Positions 49,980 to 63,800 of a DNA stretch of 64,000 nucleotides are shown here, in pieces. The translations under genes were made by a program, and so were the position numbers. The DNA is from Parietaria judaica. Lineage: Eukaryota; Streptophyta; Magnoliopsida; Rosales; Urticaceae. A model generated the notes under the pieces. It saw only the letters and a program-made list of their open reading frames with translations. It did not search any database and was not told where the DNA came from. The stretch is from contig OX940860.1 in the NCBI GenBank assembly GCA_954871525.1, positions 52,688,724 through 52,752,723 on the forward strand, given 5' to 3'. Numbering within the stretch: the stretch's first letter is position 1; the number at the start of each line of letters is the position of its first letter.

Positions 49980-52900
49980 CATAGTGCTTCGCTATTTAGG
50001 GATTAAAATAAGTAAATGTGATACAGTTACACATTATTAAGCATTTTAAAGTTCATTTTTTGCTTTAAATATCGTTTAATTAGGGTTCTTTCGCGTCAAC
50101 TGGGAAAAAGACTCAGTTTTTTTTTTCGGAGCACGCACTAATTGTTGAAAAAAGGGTTTAAAGAGAGCTCCAACAACATTTAATGCCAAAACTAACCCAC
50201 TTTATAATAATACCACCCTTATGAAGGTCTAGCAACTCAAATTTAATCAAGAACGCATCGTATTTGCTCTCGTAAGAAAACCAATTTTAACACTTTTCGG
50301 TAATGATTTTAACCCGTTAACAGCTTGGTAGAGAAACTACGACATAGTGCTTCGCTATTTAGGGATTAAAATAAGTAAATGTGATACAGTTACACATTAT
50401 TAAGCATTTTAAAGTTCATTTTTTACTTTAAATATCGTTTAATTAGGGTTCTTTCGCGTCAAATGGGAAAAAACTCAGTTTTTTTTTTCCGGAGCACGCA
50501 CTAATTGTTGAAAAGTGGGTTTTAAGAGAGTTCCAACAACTTTTAATGCCGAAACTAACCCAATTTATAATAATACCACCCTAATGAAGGTCTAGCAACT
50601 CAAATTTCATCAAGAACGCATCGTATTTGCTCTCGTAAGAAAACCAATTTTAACACTTTTCGGTAATGATTTTAACCCGTTAACAGCTTAGTAGAGAAAC
50701 TACGACATAGTGCTTCGCTATTTAGGGATTGAAATAAGTAAATGTGATACAGTTACACATTATTAAGCATTTTAAAGTTCATTTTTTGCTTTAAATATCG
50801 TTTAATTAGGGTTCTTTCGCGTCAACTGGGAAAAAGACTCAGTTTTTTTTTTCGGAGCACGCACTAATTGTTGAAAAAGGGTTTAAAGAGAGCTCCAACA
50901 ACATTTAATGCCAAAACTAACCCACTTTATAATAATACCACCCTTATGAAGGTCTAGCAACTCAAATTTAATCAAGAACGCATCGTATTTGCTCTCGTAA
51001 GAAAACCAATTTTAACACTTTTCGGTAATGATTTTAACCCGTTAACAGCTTGGTAGAGAAACTACGACATAGTGCTTCGCTATTTAGGGATTAAAATAAG
51101 TAAATATGATACAGTTACACATTATTAATCATTTTAAAGTTCATTTTTTGCTTCAAATATCGTTTAATTAGGGTTCTTTCGCGTCAAATGGGAAAAAGAC
51201 TCTGTTTTTTTTTTTTTTTTTTCGGAGCACGCACTTATTGTGGAAAAGTGTGTTTTAAGAGAGCTCCAACAACTTTTAATGCCGAAACTAACCCAATTTA
51301 TAATAATACCTCCCTAATGAAGGTCTAGCAATTCAAATTTCATCAAGAACGCATCGTATTTGCTCTCGTAAGAAAACCAATTTTAACACTTTTCGGTAAT
51401 GATTTTAACCCGTTAACAGCTTGGTAGAGAAACTACGACATAGTGCTTCGCTATTTAGGGATTAAAATAAGTAAATGTGATACAGTTACACATTATTAAG
51501 CATTTTAAAGTTCATTTTTTGCTTTAAATATCGTTTAATTAGGGTTCTTTCGCGTCAACTGGGAAAAAGACTCAGTTTTTTTTTTCGGAGCACGCACTAA
51601 TTGTTGAAAAAGGGTTTAAAGAGAGCTCCAACAACATTTAATGCCAAAACTAACCCACTTTATAATAATACCACCCTTATGAAGGTCTAGCAACTCAAAT
51701 TTAATCAAGAACGCATCGTATTTGCTCTCGTAAGAAAACCAATTTTAACACTTTTCGGTAATGATTTTAACCCGTTAACAGCTTGGTAGAGAAACTACGA
51801 CATAGTGCTTCGCTATTTAGGGATTAAAATAAGTAAATGTGATACAGTTACACATTATTAAGCATTTTAAAGTTCATTTTTTGCTTTAAATATCGTTTAA
51901 TTAGGGTTCTTTCGCGTCAACTGGGAAAAAGACTCAGTTTTTTTTTTCGGAGCACGCACTAATTGTTGAAAAAAGGGTTTAAAGAGAGCTCCAACAACAT
52001 TTAATGCCAAAACTAACCCACTTTATAATAATACCACCCTTATGAAGGTCTAGCAACTCAAATTTAATCAAGAACGCATCGTATTTGCTCTCGTAAGAAA
52101 ACCAATTTTAACACTTTTCGGTAATGATTTTAACCCGTTAACAGCTTGGTAGAGAAACTACGACATAGTGCTTCGCTATTTAGGGATTAAAATAAGTAAA
52201 TGTGATACAGTTACACATTATTAAGCATTTTAAAGTTCATTTTTTACTTTAAATATCGTTTAATTAGGGTTCTTTCGCGTCAAATGGGAAAAAACTCAGT
52301 TTTTTTTTCCGGAGCACGCACTAATTGTTGAAAAGTGGGTTTTAAGAGAGTTCCAACAACTTTTAATGCCGAAACTAACCCAATTTATAATAATACCACC
52401 CTAATGAAGGTCAAGCAACTCAAATTTCATCAAGAACGCATCGTATTTGCTCTCGTAAGAAAACCAATTTTAACACTTTTCGGTAATGATTTTAACCCGT
52501 TAACAGCTTAGTAGAGAAACTACGACATAGTGCTTCGCTATTTAGGGATTAAAATAAGTAAATGTGATACAGTTACACATTATTAAGCATTTTAAAGTTC
52601 ATTTTTTGCTTTAAATATCGTTTAATTAGGGTTCTTTCGCGTCAACTGGGAAAAAGACTCAGTTTTTTTTTTCGGAGCACGCACTAATTGTTGAAAAAGG
52701 GTTTAAAGAGAGCTCCAACAATATTTAATGCCAAAACTAACCCACTTTATAATAATACCACCCTTATGAAGGTCTAGCAACTCAAATTTAATCAAGAACG
52801 CATCGTATTTGCTCTCGTAAGAAAACCAATTTTAACACTTTTCGGTAATGATTTTAACCCGTTAACAGCTTGGTAGAGAAACTACGACATAGTGCTTCGC

Positions 52901-54860
52901 TATTTAGGGATTAAAATAAGTAAATGTGATACAGTTACACATTATTAAGCATTTTAAAGTTAATTTTTTGCTTTAAATATCGTTTAATTAGGGTTCTTTC
53001 GCGTCAACTGGGAAAAAGACTTAGTTTTTTTTTTCGGAGCACGCACTAATTGTTGAAAAAGGGTTTAAAGAGAGCTCCAACAACATTTAATGCCAAAACT
53101 AACCAACTTTATAATAATACCACCCTTATGAAGGTCTAGCAACTCAAATTTAATCAAGAACGCATCGTATTTGCTCTCGTAAGAAAACCAATTTTAACAC
53201 TTTTCGGTAATGATTTTAACCCGTTAACAGCTTGGTAGAGAAACTACGACATAGTGCTTCGCTATTTAGGGATTAAAATAAGTAAATGTGATACAGTTAC
53301 ACATTATTAAGCATTTTAAAGTTCATTTTTTGCTTTAAATATCGTTTAATTAGGGTTCTTTCGCGTCAACTGGGAAAAAGACTCAGTTTTTTTTTTCGGA
53401 GCACGCACTAATTGTTGAAAAAAGGGTTTAAAGAGAGCTCCAACAACATTTAATGCCAAAACTAACCCACTTTATAATAATACCACCCTTATGAAGGTCT
53501 AGCAACTCAAATTTAATCAAGAACGCATCGTATTTGCTCTCGTAAGAAAACCAATTTTAACACTTTTCGGTAATGATTTTAACCCGTTAACAGCTTGGTA
53601 GAGAAACTACGACATAGTGCTTCGCTATTTAGGGATTAAAATAAGTAAATGTGATACAGTTACACATTATTAAGCATTTTAAAGTTCATTTTTTACTTTA
53701 AATATCGTTTAATTAGGGTTCTTTCGCGTCAAATGGGAAAAAACTCAGTTTTTTTTTTCCGGAGCACGCACTAATTGTTGAAAAGTGGGTTTTAAGAGAG
53801 TTCCAACAACTTTTAATGCCGAAACTAACCCAATTTATAATAATACCACCCTAATGAAGGTCTAGCAACTCAAATTTCATCAAGAACGCATCGTATTTGC
53901 TCTCGTAAGAAAACCAATTTTAACACTTTTCGGTAATGATTTTAACCCGTTAACAGCTTAGTAGAGAAACTACGACATAGTGCTTCGCTATTTAGGGATT
54001 GAAATAAGTAAATGTGATACAGTTACACATTATTAAGCATTTTAAAGTTCATTTTTTGCTTTAAATATCGTTTAATTAGGGTTCTTTCGCGTCAACTGGG
54101 AAAAAGACTCAGTTTTTTTTTTCGGAGCACGCACTAATTGTTGAAAAAGGGTTTAAAGAGAGCTCCAACAACATTTAATGCCAAAACTAACCCACTTTAT
54201 AATAATACCACCCTTATGAAGGTCTAGCAACTCAAATTTAATCAAGAACGCATCGTATTTGCTCTCGTAAGAAAACCAATTTTAACACTTTTCGGTAATG
54301 ATTTTAACCCGTTAACAGCTTGGTAGAGAAACTACGACATAGTGCTTCGCTATTTAGGGATTAAAATAAGTAAATATGATACAGTTACACATTATTAATC
54401 ATTTTAAAGTTCATTTTTTGCTTCAAATATCGTTTAATTAGGGTTCTTTCGCGTCAAATGGGAAAAAGACTCTGTTTTTTTTTTTTTTTTTTCAGAGCAC
54501 GCACTTATTGTGGAAAAGTGTGTTTTAAGAGAGCTCCAACAACTTTTAATGCCGAAACTAACCCAATTTATAATAATACCTCCCTAATGAAGGTCTAGCA
54601 ATTCAAATTTCATCAAGAACGCATCGTATTTGCTCTCGTAAGAAAACCAATTTTAACACTTTTCGGTAATGATTTTAACCCGTTAACAGCTTGGTAGAGA
54701 AACTACGACATAGTGCTTCGCTATTTAGGGATTAAAATAAGTAAATGTGATACAGTTACACATTATTAAGCATTTTAAAGTTCATTTTTTGCTTTAAATA
54801 TCGTTTAATTAGGGTTCTTTCGCGTCAACTGGGAAAAAGACTCAGTTTTTTTTTTCGGAG
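49980..54860 (-). repeat. Segmental repeat of ~1.6 kb at 3,270-bp offset in satellite B
   Basis: The segment at about 49.98-51.59 kb matches about 53.25-54.86 kb. Shared private variants include AGGGATTGAAATAAG (50726, 53996), the TTAATCATTTT change, ACTCTGTTTT before a long T-tract (51206, 54476) and CTAGCAATTCAAATTT (51326, 54596). Offsets are 3,270 bp, nine monomers. One copy has a CAGAGC change where the other has CGGAGC, so they are near-identical but not perfect. Confidence 0.8.
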
Positions 54861-57800
54861 CACGCACTAATTGTTGAAAAAAGGGTTTAAAGAGAGCTCC
54901 AACAACATTTAATGCCAAAACTAACCCACTTTATAATAATACCACCCTTATGAAGGTCTAGCAACTCAAATTTAATCAAGAACGCATCGTATTTGCTCTC
55001 GTAAGAAAACCAATTTTAACACTTTTCGGTAATGATTTTAACCCGTTAACAGCTTGGTAGAGAAACTACGACATAGTGCTTCGCTATTTAGGGATTAAAA
55101 TAAGTAAATGTGATACAGTTACACATTATTAAGCATTTTAAAGTTCATTTTTTACTTTAAATATCGTTTAATTAGGGTTCTTTCGCGTCAAATGGGAAAA
55201 AACTCAGTTTTTTTTTTCCGGAGCACGCACTAATTGTTGAAAAGTGGGTTTTAAGAGAGTTCCAACAACTTTTAATGCCGAAACTAACCCAATTTATAAT
55301 AATACCACCCTAATGAAGGTCTAGCAACTCAAATTTCATCAAGAACGCATCGTATTTGCTCTCGTAAGAAAACCAATTTTAACACTTTTCGGTAATGATT
55401 TTAACCCGTTAACAGCTTAGTAGAGAAACTACGACATAGTGCTTCGCTATTTAGGGATTAAAATAAGTAAATGTGATACACTTACACATTATTAAGCATT
55501 TCAAAGTTCATTTTTTGCTTTAAATATCGTTTAATTAGGGTTCTTTCGCGTCAACTGGGAAAAAGACTTAGTTTTTTTTTTTCGGAGCACGCACTAATTG
55601 TTGAAAAAGGGTTTAAAGAGAGCTCCAACAACATTTAATGCCAAAACTAACCCACTTTATAATAATACCACCCTTATGAAGGTCTAGCATCTCAAATTTA
55701 ATCAAGAACGCATCGTATTTGCTCTCGTAAGAAAACCAATTTTAACACTTTTCGGTAATGATTTTAACCCGTTAACAGCTTGGTAGAGAAACTACGACAT
55801 AGTGCTTCGCTATTTAGGGATTAAAATAAGTAAATGTGATACAGTTACACATTATTAAGCATTTTAAAGTTCATTTTTTACTTTAAATATCGTTTAATTA
55901 GGGTTCTTTCGCGTCAAATGGGAAAAAACTCAGTTTTTTTTTTTCCGGAGCACGCACTAATTGTTTAAAAGTGGGTTTTAAGAGAGTTTTAACAACTTTT
56001 AATGCCGAAACTAACCCAATTTATAATAATACCACCCTAATGAAGGTCTAGCAACTCAAATTTCATCAAGAACGCATCGTATTTGCTCTCGTAAGAAAAC
56101 CAATTTTAACACTTTTCGGTAATGATTTTAACCCGTTAACAGCTTAGTAGAGAAACTACGACATAGTGCTTCGCTATTTAGGGATTAAAATAAGTAAATG
56201 TGATACAGTTACACATTATTAAGCATTTTAAAGTTCATTTTTTGCTTTAAATATCGTTTAATTAGGGTTCTTTCGCGTCAACTGGGAAAAAGACTCAGTT
56301 TTTTTTTTCGGAGCACGCACTAATTGTTGAAAAAGGGTTTAAAGAGAGCTCCAACAACATTTAATGCCAAAACTAACCCACTTTATAATAATACCACCCT
56401 TATGAAGGTCTAGCAACTCAAATTTAATCAAGAACGCATCGTATTTGCTCTCGTAAGAAAACCAATTTTAACACTTTTCGGTAATGATTTTAACCCGTTA
56501 ACAGCTTGGTAGAGAAACTACGACATAGTGCTTCGCTATTTAGGGATTAAAATAAGTAAATGTGATACAGTTACACATTATTAAGCATTTTAAAGTTCAT
56601 TTTTTGCTTTAAATATCGTTTAATTAGGGTTCTTTCGCGTCAACTGGCAAAAAGACTTAGTTTTTTTTTTCGGAGCACGCACTTATTGTTGAAAAAGGGT
56701 TTAAAGAGAGCTCCAACAACATTTAATGCCAAAACTAACCCACTTTATAATAATACCACCCTTATGAAGGTCTAGCAACTCAAATTTAATCAAGAACGCA
56801 TCGTATTTGCTCTCGTAAGAAAACCAATTTTAACACTTTTCGGTAATGATTTTAACCCGTTAACAGCTTGGTAGAGAAACTACGACATAGTGCTTCGCTA
56901 TTTAGGGATTAAAATAAGTAAATGTGATACAGTTACACATTATTAAGCATTTTAAAGTTCATTTTTTGCTTTAAATATCGTTTAATTAGGGTTCTTTCGC
57001 GTCAACTGGGAAAAAGACTTAGTTTTTTTTTTTCGGAGCACGCACTTATTGTTGAAAAAGGGTTTAAAGAGAGCTCCAACAACATTTAATGCCAAAACTA
57101 ACCCACTTTATAATAATACCACCCTTATGAAGGTCTAGCAACTCAAATTTAATCAAGAACGCATCGTATTTGCTCTCGTAAGAAAACCAATTTTAACACT
57201 TTTCGGTAATGATTTTAACCCGTTAACAGCTTAGTAGAGAAACTACGACATAGTGCTTCGCTATTTAGGGATTAAAATAAGTAAATGTGATACAGTTACA
57301 CATTATTAAGCATTTTAAAGTTCATTTTTTGCTTTAAATATCGTTTAATTAGGGTTCTTTCGCGTCAACTGGGAAAAAGACTCAGTTTTTTTTTCGGAGC
57401 ACGCACTAATTGTTGAAAAAAGGGTTTAAAGAGAGCTCCAACAACATTTAATGCCAAAACTAACCCACTTTATAATAATACCACCCTTATGAAGGTCTAG
57501 CAACTCAAATTTAATCAAGAACGCATCGTATTTGCTCTCGTAAGAAAACCAATTTTAACACTTTTCGGTAATGATTTTAACCCGTTAACAGCTTGGTAGA
57601 GAAACTACGACATAGTGCTTCGCTATTTAGGGATTAAAATAAGTAAATGTGATACAGTTACACATTATTAAGCATTTTAAAGTTCATTTTTTACTTTAAA
57701 TATCGTTTAATTAGGGTTCTTTCGCGTCAAATGGGAAAAAACTCAGTTTTTTTTTCCGGAGCACGCACTAATTGTTGAAAAGTGGGTTTTAAGAGAGTTC

Positions 57801-60800
57801 CAACAACTTTTAATGCCGAAACTAACCCAATTTATAATAATACCACCCTAATGAAGGTCTAGCAACTCAAATTTCATCAATAACGCATCGTATTTGCTCT
57901 CGTAAGAAAACCAATTTTAACACTTTTCGGTAATGATTTTAACCCGTTAACAGCTTAGTAGAGAAACTACGACATAGTGCTTCGCTATTTAGGGATTAAA
58001 ATAAGTAAATGTGATACAGTTACACATTATTAAGCATTTTAAAGTTCATTTTTTGCTTTAAATATCGTTTAATTAGGGTTCTTTCGCGTCAACTGGGAAA
58101 AAGACTCAGTTTTTTTTTTCGGAGCACGCACTAATTGTTGAAAAAGGGTTTAAAGAGAGCTCCAACAACATTTAATGCCAAAACTAACCCACTTTATAAT
58201 AATACCACCCTTATGAAGGTCTAGCAACTCAAATTTAATCAAGAACGCATCGTATTTGCTCTCGTAAGAAAACCAATTTTAACACTTTTCGGTAATGATT
58301 TTAACCCGTTAACAGCTTGGTAGAGAAACTACGACATAGTGCTTCGCTATTTAGGGATTAAAATAAGTAAATGTGATACAGTTACACATTATTAAGCATT
58401 TTAAAGTTCATTTTTTGCTTTAAATATCGTTTAATTAGGGTTCTTTCGCGTCAACTGGGAAAAAGACTTAGTTTTTTTTTTCGGAGCACGCACTTATTGT
58501 TGAAAAAGGGTTTAAAGAGAGCTCCAACAACATTTAATGCCAAAACTAACCCACTTTATAATAATACCACCCTTATGAAGGTCAAGCAACTCAAATTTAA
58601 TCAAGAACGCATCGTATTTGCTCTCGTAAGAAAACCAATTTTAACACTTTTCGGTAATGATTTTAACCCGTTAACAGCTTGGTAGAGAAACTACGACATA
58701 GTGCTTCGCTATTTAGGGATTAAAATAAGTAAATGTGATACAGTTACACATTATTAAGCATTTTAAAGTTCATTTTTTGCTTTAAATATCGTTTAATTAG
58801 GGTTCTTTCGCGTCAACTGGGAAAAAGACTCAGTTTTTTTTTTCGGAGCACGCACTAATTTTTGAAAAAAGGGTTTAAAGAGAGCTCCAACAACATTTAA
58901 TGCCAAAACTAACCCACTTTATAATAATACCACCCTTATGAAGGTCTAGCAACTCAAATTTAATCAAGAACGCATCGTATTTGCTCTCGTAAGAAAACCA
59001 ATTTTAACACTTTTCGGTAATGATTTTAACCCGTTAACAGCTTGGTAGAGAAACTACGACATAGTGCTTCGCTATTTAGGGATTAAAATAAGTAAATGTG
59101 ATACAGTTACACATTATTAAGCATTTTAAAGTTCATTTTTTACTTTAAATATCGTTTAATTAGGGTTCTTTCGCGTCAAATGGGAAAAAACTCAGTTTTT
59201 TTTTTCCGGAGCACGCACTAATTGTTGAAAAGTGGGTTTTAAGAGAGTTCCAACAAATTTTAATGCCGAAACTAACCCAATTTATAATAATACCACCCTA
59301 ATGAAGGTCTAGCAACTCAAATTTCATCAAGAACGCATCGTATTTGCTCTCGTAAGAAAACCAATTTTAACACTTTTCGGTAATGATTTTAACCCGTTAA
59401 CAGCTTAGTAGAGAAACTACGACATAGTGCTTCGCTATTTAGGGATTAAAATAAGTAAATGTGATACAGTTACACATTATTAAGCATTTTAAAGTTCATT
59501 TTTTGCTTTAAATATCGTTTAATTAGGGTTCTTTCGCGTCAACTGGGAAAAAGACTCAGTTTTTTTTTTCGGAGCACGCACTAATTGTTGAAAAAGGGTT
59601 TAAAGAGAGCTCCAATAACATTTAATGCCAAAACTAACCCACTTTATAATAATACCACCCTTATGAAGGTCTAGCAACTCAAATTTAATCAAGAACGCAT
59701 CGTATTTGCTCTCGTAAGAAAACCAATTTTAACACTTTTCGGTAATGATTTTAACCCGTTAACAGCTTGGTAGAGAAACTACGACATAGTGCTTCGCTAT
59801 TTAGGGATTAAAATAAGTAAATGTGATACAGTTACACATTATTAAGCATTTTAAAGTTCATTTTTTGCTTTAAATATCGTTTAATTAGGGTTCTTTCGCG
59901 TCAACTGGGAAAAAGACTCAGTTTTTTTTTCGGAGCACGCACTAATTGTTGAAAAAGGGTTTAAAGAGAGCTCCAACAACATTTAATGCCAAAACTAACC
60001 CACTTTATAATAATACCACCCTTATGAAGGTCTAGCAACTCAAATTTAATCAAGAACGCATCGTATTTGCTCTCGTAAGAAAACAAATTTTAACACTTTT
60101 CGGTAATGATTTTAACCCGTTAACAGCTTGGTAGAGAAACTACGACATAGTGCTTCGCTATTTAGGGATTAAAATAAGTAAATATGATACAGTTACACAT
60201 TATTAAGCATTTTAAAGTTCATTTTTTGCTTCAAATATCGTTTAATTAGGGTTCTTTCGCGTCAAATGGGAAAAAGACTCTGTTTTTTTTTTTTTTTTTT
60301 TTCGGAGCACGCACTTATTGTGGAAAAGTGTGTTTTAAGAGAGCTCCAACAACTTTTAATGCCGAAACTAACCCAATTTATAATAATACCTCCCTAATGA
60401 AGGTCTAGCAACTCAAATTTCATCAAGAACGCATCGTATTTGCTCTCGTAAGAAAACCAATTTTAACACTTTTCGGTAATGATTTTAACCCGTTAACAGC
60501 TTGGTAGAGAAACTACGACATAGTGCTTCGCTATTTAGGGATTAAAATAAGTAAATGTGATACAGTTACACATTATTAAGCATTTTAAAGTTCATTTTTT
60601 TGCTTTAAATATCGTTTAATTAGGGTTCTTTCGCGTCAACTGGGAAAAAGACTCAGTTTTTTTTTTCGGAGCACGCACTAATTGTTGAAAAAAGGGTTTA
60701 AAGAGAGCTCCAACAACATTTAATGCCAAAACTAACCCACTTTATAATAATACCACCCTTATGAAGGTCTAGCAACTCAAATTTAATCAAGAACGCATCG

Positions 60801-63800
60801 TATTTGCTCTCGTAAGAAAACCAATTTTAACACTTTTCGGTAATGATTTTAACCCGTTAACAGCTTGGTAGAGAAACTACGACATAGTGCTTTGCTATTT
60901 AGGGATTAAAATAAGTAAATGTGATACAGTTACACATTATTAAGCATTTTAAAGTTCATTTTTTGCTTTAAATATCGTTTAATTAGGGTTCTTTTGCGTC
61001 AAATGGGAAAAAACTCAGTTTTTTTTTCGGAGCACGCACTAATTGTTGAAAAGTGGGTTTTAAGAGAGTTCCAACAACTTTTAATGCCGAAACTAACCCA
61101 ATTTATAATAATACCACCCTAATGAAGGTCTAGCAACTCAAATTTAATCAAGAACGCATCGTATTTGCTCTCGTAAGAAAAACAATTTTAACACTTTTCG
61201 GTAATGATTTTAACCCGTTAACAGCTTGGTAGAGAAACTACGACATAGTGCTTCGCTATTTAGGGATTAAAATAAGTAAATGTGATACAGTTACACATTA
61301 TTAAGCATTTTAAAGTTCATTTTTTGCTTTAAATATCGTTTAATTAGGGTTCTTTCGCGTCAACTGGGAAAAAGACTCAGTTTTTTTTTTCGGAGCACGC
61401 ACTAATTGTTGAAAAAAGGGTTTAAAGAGAGCTCCAACAACATTTAATGCCAAAACTAACCCACTTTATAATAATACCACCCTTATGAAGGTCTAGCAAC
61501 TCAAATTTAATCAAGAACGCATCGTATTTGCTCTCGTAAGAAAACCAATTTTAACACTTTTCGGTAATGATTTTAACCCGTTAACAGCTTGGTAGAGAAA
61601 CTACGACATAGTGCTTCGCTATTTAGGGATTAAAATAAGTAAATGTGATACAGTTACACATTATTAAGCATTTTAAAGTTCATTTTTTGCTTTAAATATC
61701 GTTTAATTAGGTTTCTTTCGCGTCAAATGGGAAAAAGACTCAGTTTTTTTTTTTTTTTTTTTCGGAGCACGCACTAATTGTGGAAAAGTGTGTTTTAAGA
61801 GAGCTCCAACAACTTTTAATGCCGAAACTAACCCAATTTATAATAATACCTCCCTAATGAAGGTCTAGCAACTCAAATTTCATCAAGAACGCATCGTATT
61901 TGCTCTCGTAAGAAAACCAATTTTAACACTTTTCGGTAATGATTTTAACCTGTTAACCGCTTGGTAGAGAAACCACGACATAGTGCTTCGCTATTTAGGG
62001 ATTAAAATAAGTAAATGTGATACAGTTACACATTATTAAGCATTTTAAAGTTCATTTTTTGCTTTAAATATCGTTTAATTAGGGTTCTTTCGCGTCAACT
62101 AAGAAAAAGACTCAGTTTTTTTTTTCGGAGCACGCACTAATTGTTGAAAAAAGGGTTTAAAGAGAGCTCCAACAACATTTAATGCCAAAACTAACCCACT
62201 TTATAATAATACCACCCTTATGAAGGTCTAGCAACTCAAATTTAATCAAGAACGCATCGTATTTGCTCTCGTAAGAAAACCAATTTTAACACTTTTCGGT
62301 AATGATTTTAACCCGTTAACAGCTTGGTAGAGAAACTACGACATAGTGCTTTGCTATTTAGGGATTAAAATAAGTAAATGTGATACAGTTACACATTATT
62401 AAGCATTTTAAAGTTCATTTTTTGCTTTAAATATCGTTTAATTAGGGTTCTTTCGCGTCAAATGGGAAAAAACTCAGTTTTTTTTTCGGAGCACGCACTA
62501 ATTGTTGAAAAGTGGGTTTTAAGAGAGTTCCAACAACTTTTAATGCCGAAACTAACCCAATTTATAATAATACCACCCTAATGAAGGTCTAGCAACTCAA
62601 ATTTCATCAAGAACGCATCGTATTTGCTCTCGTAAGAAAAACAATTTTACCACTTTTCGGTAATGATTTTAACCCGTTAACAGCTTGGTAGAGAAACTAC
62701 GACATAGTGCTTCGCTATTTAGGGATTAAAATAAGTAAATGTGATACAGTTACACATTATTAAGCATTTTAAAGTTCATTTTTTGCTTTAAATATCGTTT
62801 AATTAGGGTTCTTTCGCGTCAACTGGGAAAAAGACTCAGTTTTTTTTTTCGGAGCACGCACTAATTGTTGAAAAAAGGGTTTAAAGAGAGCTCCAACAAC
62901 ATTTAATGCCAAAACTAACCCACTTTATAATAATACCACCCTTATGAAGGTCTAGCAACTCAAATTTAATCAAGAACGCATCGTATTTGCTCTCGTAAGA
63001 AAACCAATTTTAACACTTTTCGGTAATGATTTTAACCTGTTAACAGCTTGGTAGAGAAACTACGACATAGTGCTTCGCTATTTAGGGATTAAAATAAGTA
63101 AATGTGATACAGTTACACATTATTAAGCATTTTAAAGTTCATTTTTTGCTTTAAATATCGTTTAATTAGGTTTCTTTCGCGTCAAATGGGAAAAAGACTC
63201 AGTTTTTTTTTTTTTTTTTTTTTTTCGGAGCACGCACTAATTGTGGAAAAGTGTGTTTTAAGAGAGCTCCAACAACTTTTAATGCCGAAACTAACCCAAT
63301 TTATAATAATACCTCCCTAATGAAGGTCTAGCAACTCAAATTTCATCAAGAACGCATCGTATTTGCTCTCGTAAGAAAACCAATTTTAACACTTTTCGGT
63401 AATGATTTTAACCTGTTAACCGCTTGGTAGAGAAACTACGACATAGTGCTTCGCTATTTAGGGATTAAAATAAGTAAATGTGATACAGTTACACATTATT
63501 AAGCATTTTAAAGTTAATTTTTTGCTTTAAATATCGTTTAATTAGGGTTCATTCGCGTCAACTGGGAAAAAGACTCAGTTTTTTTTCTTCAGAAAACGCA
63601 CTAATTGTTGAAAAAAGGGTTTAAAGAGAGCTCCAACAACATTTAATGCCAAAACTAACCCACTTTATAATAATACCACCCTTATGAAGGTCTAGCAACT
63701 CAAATTTAATCAAGAACGCATCGTATTTGCTCTCGTAAGAAAACCAATTTTAACACTTTTCGGTAATGATTTTAACCCGTTAACAGCTTGGTAGAGAAAC

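Noticed and set aside
58497..58685. 62-codon open frame within satellite B
   Set aside because: It lies within one ordinary monomer, is opened by substitutions in that copy, and begins at a non-ATG codon.
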